Translations under genes and position numbers: made by a program
Shown: positions 50,991-53,843 of the stretch, piece after piece
Numbering within the stretch: position 1 is the first letter of the stretch
Layout of the letters: every line of letters begins with the position of its first letter
The notes under the pieces: generated by a model
Seen by the model: the letters and a program-made list of their open reading frames with translations, nothing else
Told to the model about the DNA's origin: nothing
The model's database searches: none
From: Chitinilyticum litopenaei DSM 21440
GTDB taxonomy: Bacteria; Pseudomonadota; Gammaproteobacteria; Burkholderiales; Chitinibacteraceae
Reading direction: 5' to 3'
Assembly: GCF_000428145.1 (NCBI RefSeq)
Contig: NZ_ATZJ01000026.1
Location: 1-53,843, forward strand
DNA length: 53,843 nucleotides

Positions 50991-51134
50991 CCTGATGAAG
51001 TCTCTCTGCTTTCAGAAATGCCTTATCGTCATGCCCGCGCAGGCGGGCATCCAGAGCCAGAGTTGAGTTTGCTGCGCGAACCGGCTTCCCGCTTGCGCGG
51101 GAATGACGCTGCCTGGGGTAGGAACAAAATCAGC
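50991..51134. repeat. MITE-like palindromic element, copy 2
   Basis: The element is 144 bases and is related to that at 43692-43832 throughout. It starts CCTGATGAAGTCT and ends with AATCAG. The inner pair is CGTCATGCCCGCGCAGGCGG and GCTTGCGCGGGAATGACG. The terminal repeat is less perfect than in copy 1. Confidence 0.75.
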
Positions 51135-51185
51135 GTGTTGTGCTGATTGCACTGCCATTTTTTAATCAGGGATTGTGCTGAAGTG

Positions 51186-52316
51186 ATGACTCAGGCTGCC
51201 AGCCCGCACTGGGACATTTTCTGTCGCGTGGTCGACAACTACGGCGACATCGGCGTGTGCTGGCGGCTGGCGCGCCAGCTGGCCGACGAGCATGGTCTGG
51301 TCGTGCGCCTGTGGGTGGACGATCTGGCAAGTTTTGCCCGCATCGCCCCCGCAGTCGACGCCGGTGCCGCCAGCCAGCAGCTGGGCGGCATTACCGTTGG
51401 CCACTGGGTCGACGCCTTTCCCCTCGTACGTCCGGCCGACGTCGTGATCGAGGCGTTTGCCTGCGAGTTGCCCGTCAGCTACCGGGCTGCCATGCCGGGC
51501 AGCACGCGCTGCTGGATCAATCTCGAATACCTCAGCGCCGAAGACTGGGTGACGGGCTGCCATGGCCTGGGTTCGCCGCAAGGGCAGGGCCTGCAGAAGT
51601 TTTTCTTCTTCCCCGGCTTTGTCGCCGGCACGGGCGGCCTTTTGCAGTCGCAGCGCCAGCAGAGCGAGTGCGCGCGCTGGCAGGCCGACGATGCCGCACG
51701 CTTTCTGGCGCAATGGCCGCTTCCCGGCGCCGCGGCGCATCGGCGGATTTCGCTGTTCGCCTACCCGAACCGCGCCCTGCCGGGCTTGCTGGATGCGCTG
51801 CGGGATGATGAGCAGATAAGCCGGGTATACGTCCCCGAGTCATTGCTGGAAAAGGATCTGGGTGAATATGTTGGCGGGTATCTGGCGCCGGGTGCCTGCT
51901 GGCAAGCCGGCAGCCTGCAGCTCATCGCGCTGCCCATGCTGGCACAGGACGATTACGACCGCTTGCTGTGGAGTTGCGACGCCAACTTCGTGCGCGGGGA
52001 AGACAGCTTCGTGCGCGCCCAGTGGGCCGGCAAGCCGCTGATCTGGCATATCTATCACCAGAGCGAGGACGCGCATCTGGACAAGCTGGCCGCCTGGCAG
52101 ACCGTCTATCTGGCCGAGTGTCCCGCACCGGCCGCCACCGCCCAGGCTGCCGCGCTCGCCGCCTGGAATGCCGGGCTGGCCGATCCGGCCGTCTGGCGCG
52201 CCTGGCTTGCCGCCTGGCCCGACCTGGCCCTGCATGCGCGTGGCTGGGCTAAGCAACTGGCGCAACACGGAAATCTGGCGGCGAATCTGGTCAGCTTCGT
52301 CGCGGGCAAGGTATAA
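51186..52316 (+). CDS. earP: Protein-arginine rhamnosyltransferase EarP
   Basis: EarP adds rhamnose from dTDP-L-rhamnose to arginine 32 of EF-P, which lets EF-P rescue ribosomes stalled at polyproline. The 376-residue protein begins WDIFCRVVDNYGDIGVCWRL, the EarP hallmark with the conserved catalytic Asp residues of the N-terminal half. Further pieces are CWINLEYLSAEDW and VRGEDSFVRAQWAGKPLIWH, which bind the nucleotide sugar (GT-B fold). The ATG at 51186 is chosen for family length. It precedes efp by 52 bases, the usual pair. Confidence 0.95.
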   Translation: MTQAASPHWDIFCRVVDNYGDIGVCWRLARQLADEHGLVVRLWVDDLASFARIAPAVDAGAASQQLGGITVGHWVDAFPLVRPADVVIEAFACELPVSYRAAMPGSTRCWINLEYLSAEDWVTGCHGLGSPQGQGLQKFFFFPGFVAGTGGLLQSQRQQSECARWQADDAARFLAQWPLPGAAAHRRISLFAYPNRALPGLLDALRDDEQISRVYVPESLLEKDLGEYVGGYLAPGACWQAGSLQLIALPMLAQDDYDRLLWSCDANFVRGEDSFVRAQWAGKPLIWHIYHQSEDAHLDKLAAWQTVYLAECPAPAATAQAAALAAWNAGLADPAVWRAWLAAWPDLALHARGWAKQLAQHGNLAANLVSFVAGKV

Positions 52317-52317
52317 T
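52312..52317 (+). promoter_or_regulatory. Probable -10 box of efp
   Basis: A perfect TATAAT overlaps the earP stop codon and lies 51 bases before the efp ATG. This would let efp be made in excess of earP. No clear -35 hexamer is seen. Confidence 0.5.
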
Positions 52318-52368
52318 CGCGCGTTTTTTATCGTCTAATCTGCTCGTGCAGCAACAGGAATCCAAGTA

Positions 52369-52932
52369 ATGAAGACCGCTCAGGAAGTTCGCGCTGGTAA
52401 CGTGATCATGGTTGATGGCCAGCCGCTGGTTGTGCAAAAGACCGAATACAACAAGTCCGGCCGCAACGCCGCCGTCGTCAAGATGAAGATGAAGAATCTG
52501 CTGACCGATTCCGCATCGGAAAACGTCTTCAAGGCCGACGACAAGTTCGACGTCATCGTGCTCGACAAGAAGGAGTGCACCTACTCCTACTTCGCCGACC
52601 CGATGTTCGTGTTCATGGATGCCGAATTCAACCAGTACGAAGTCGAAGCCGAAAACCTCGGCGACACCGCTGCCTTCATCGTTGACGGCATGGAAGACCA
52701 GTGCGAAGTGACCTTCTACGACGGCAAGGCCATTTCCGTCGAGCTGCCGACCACCATCGTCCGCGAAGTCGAGTACACCGAGCCGGCCGTACGCGGCGAC
52801 ACCTCGGGCAAGGTCATGAAGCCGGCCAAGCTGGTTGGCACCGAAACCCAGATCCAGGTTGCCGCCTTCATCGAAATCGGCGACAAGATCGAAATCGACA
52901 CCCGCACCGGCGAATTCAAGAAGCGCGCCTGA
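52369..52932 (+). CDS. efp: Elongation factor P
   Basis: EF-P helps ribosomes form peptide bonds at proline runs. The 187-residue protein has three beta-barrel domains: an N-terminal KOW-like domain, then OB domains with EVEAENLGDTAAFIVDGMED and EIDTRTGEFKKR. The modified loop reads YNKSGRNAAV, with R32 at the tip, the form that EarP glycosylates. E. coli EF-P has lysine 34 there. The ATG at 52369 is well placed after the AAGTA stretch. It follows earP and has a strong terminator. Confidence 0.97.
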   Translation: MKTAQEVRAGNVIMVDGQPLVVQKTEYNKSGRNAAVVKMKMKNLLTDSASENVFKADDKFDVIVLDKKECTYSYFADPMFVFMDAEFNQYEVEAENLGDTAAFIVDGMEDQCEVTFYDGKAISVELPTTIVREVEYTEPAVRGDTSGKVMKPAKLVGTETQIQVAAFIEIGDKIEIDTRTGEFKKRA

Positions 52933-52978
52933 GTGCCAGAGCCGCAAGGCTCGTGTCCTGCAGCCCTGTGCTGCACAA

Positions 52979-53010
52979 AACAGCCCCGCACAGCGGGGCT
53001 GTTTGTTTTG
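52979..53010 (+). terminator. Intrinsic terminator of efp
   Basis: An 11-pair stem AACAGCCCCGC/GCGGGGCTGTT has a three-base loop and is followed by TGTTTTG. Confidence 0.85.
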
Positions 53011-53034
53011 GTGCGGATTCTTTATGCTGCGCCC

Positions 53035-53307
53035 ATGAACGAAACCACCACGCCCATTGCACGTATCGGCATCTGCGTGCATCGCCGCCTCAAGGGCCAG
53101 CCCTCCTGCGCCGCCCTCGGCAGCCCGCAGCTGCTGACCGCCCTGCGCGACCGCCTGGCGAGTGCCGGCAGGCTGGCCGATGTTTTTCCTATGGGCTGTC
53201 TGGGCAACTGCGAGCGCGGGCCGAATGTGAAGATTGTCGGCGGCGAGCTGCTGCACGAGGTGACGCTTGAGCGGCTGGATGTGGTGCTGGCGGCGCTGGA
53301 TGACTGA
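53035..53307 (+). CDS. Thioredoxin-like 2Fe-2S ferredoxin-domain protein
   Basis: The 90-residue protein matches the small thioredoxin-fold 2Fe-2S family, related to the NuoE C-terminal domain. Four cysteines fit the cluster: C in IGICVHRR, C in GQPSCAAL, and two in MGCLGNCERGPNVKI. They lie at about residues 14, 25, 54 and 58. Such proteins carry electrons or act in cobalt/CO2 metabolism, but this one's partner is unknown. The ATG at 53035 is inside the arm that follows the efp terminator, so expression from a weak promoter is likely. No related genes are next to it. Confidence 0.75.
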   Translation: MNETTTPIARIGICVHRRLKGQPSCAALGSPQLLTALRDRLASAGRLADVFPMGCLGNCERGPNVKIVGGELLHEVTLERLDVVLAALDD

Positions 53308-53544
53308 GCAGGTGGCTGGATCATATCGCCCGATTGTTCATGTGTACGAATACGCTGAGCTATTGGCACCTACTTGCTTCTTTCCGCCAAGCAATTGAAG
53401 ACCGATGACCGCACGGCCCATGCAGGGGTGATTCGCGTAATCAGGCGTTTTTATATAGATGCCAATTTTGAGAATTTTTCGCGCCAGTTGTCTGGTGTTG
53501 CTAGTACCAAATTCCTCAAGTGTTGCTTAACAGTATTGGCCAGG

Positions 53545-53843
53545 TGAGGTTACCCGCGCTTTCCGGCTACCAAGGTAGCGGTTATGCGGCCAGCTTTTCT
53601 CGCTCCAGCCAGGCTGCGTAATGGGTTGCCGGTGATTCGTAATTCAGCGACGAATGCCGGCGCTTGCGATTGTAAAACACCTCGATGTAATCAAAGAGAT
53701 CTGCCTTGGCTGCCGACCGGGTCGCGTAGCGCCGGTGGAACACGCGCTCGTTTTTCAGGCTGTTGAAAAAACTCTCCATCGGCGCATTGTCCCAGCAGTT
53801 GCCCTTGCGACTCATCGACGCCGTCATGCCATAGTTACGCAAC
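53545..53843 (-). mobile_element. IS3-family insertion sequence, continues beyond window
   Basis: The window ends inside the element. Its edge is placed at TGAGGTTACCC (53545), which resembles IS3 ends (TGATCTTACCC). The transposase C-terminus is visible on the minus strand. The other end and the target duplication lie outside. Between the ferredoxin gene and the element (53308-53544) no gene is seen. Confidence 0.75.
53582..53843 (-). CDS. IS3-family transposase OrfB, C-terminal part only
   Basis: The 87 codons in the window encode the end of the DDE integrase domain. GNCWDNAPMESFFNSLKNE contains the last catalytic Glu, and FDYIEVFYNRKRRHSSLNY is the IS3 OrfB signature. The N-terminal part, the first two catalytic Asp residues and OrfA lie outside the right edge. 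It reads through without a stop, so there is no sign of decay here. The visible ATG (MRNYGM) is internal to the full protein. Confidence 0.93.
   Translation of the reverse strand, partial: LRNYGMTASMSRKGNCWDNAPMESFFNSLKNERVFHRRYATRSAAKADLFDYIEVFYNRKRRHSSLNYESPATHYAAWLEREKLAA

Noticed and set aside
53582..53843. Truncated IS3 transposase as a pseudogene
   Set aside because: The truncation is only the window edge; the visible part is uninterrupted and keeps the catalytic Glu.

Overview
The window is GC-rich, densely packed DNA from a betaproteobacterium, most likely of the order Neisseriales (inference). Pointers are the gyrA / serC / pheA / hisC order, an RmpM-like OmpA protein just upstream of gyrA, a DUF3460 protein, and the EarP / EF-P pair in which EF-P carries arginine at position 32. 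Both edges lie in insertion sequences: an IS200/IS605 element on the left and an IS3-family element on the right. Almost everything between is chromosomal housekeeping, with one accessory sugar operon and a few AT-richer orphan genes.

Left part (0.6-7.5 kb): a pyruvate-sensing and uptake module. cstA/btsT and a ybdD gene run leftwards. A LytS/LytTR pair, close in sequence and length to E. coli BtsS/BtsR, lies about 0.8 kb away. The cstA upstream region holds repeated boxes with the spacing of BtsR sites. A ZIP metal transporter and a Sel1/DUF2971 protein follow.

9.5-22.3 kb: pgeF-rluD diverges from bamD with overlapping start codons. A tRNA-Ala/Glu duplicate array, an asparaginase, the 4.5S SRP RNA, a yciB-yciI-bolA-ppiC operon, hrpA, a PAS-only protein and a triple tRNA-Val/Asp array complete this part. 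The Val/Asp array contains decayed tRNA-Asp fragments.

22.4-30.2 kb: a PilZ protein, an ArnD-like protein that seems to lack its metal ligands, a DHH-family phosphoesterase, a stomatin/NfeD pair, serS, and small orphan genes (a secreted protein and a Sel1 protein).

29.2-37.8 kb: a leftward mannoside-use operon. It encodes a large clan GH-A glycosidase, a GH125 alpha-mannosidase, a LacI regulator, an AGE-family mannose isomerase, a HEAT-like protein and a fructokinase. Read as a pathway, it releases mannose, isomerises it to fructose and phosphorylates that to fructose-6-phosphate. No transporter is present in the window.

37.9-53.3 kb: rarA-lolA, ompA, gyrA with unusual residues in the quinolone-binding region, two hotdog thioesterases, serC, pheA, a LOG-family protein, hisC, ugd, earP-efp and a 2Fe-2S protein. 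Several palindromic, MITE-like repeats lie in the gaps, two of them copies of one element. No CRISPR array, prophage or replication origin was seen, and no gene-free stretch exceeds 300 bases.
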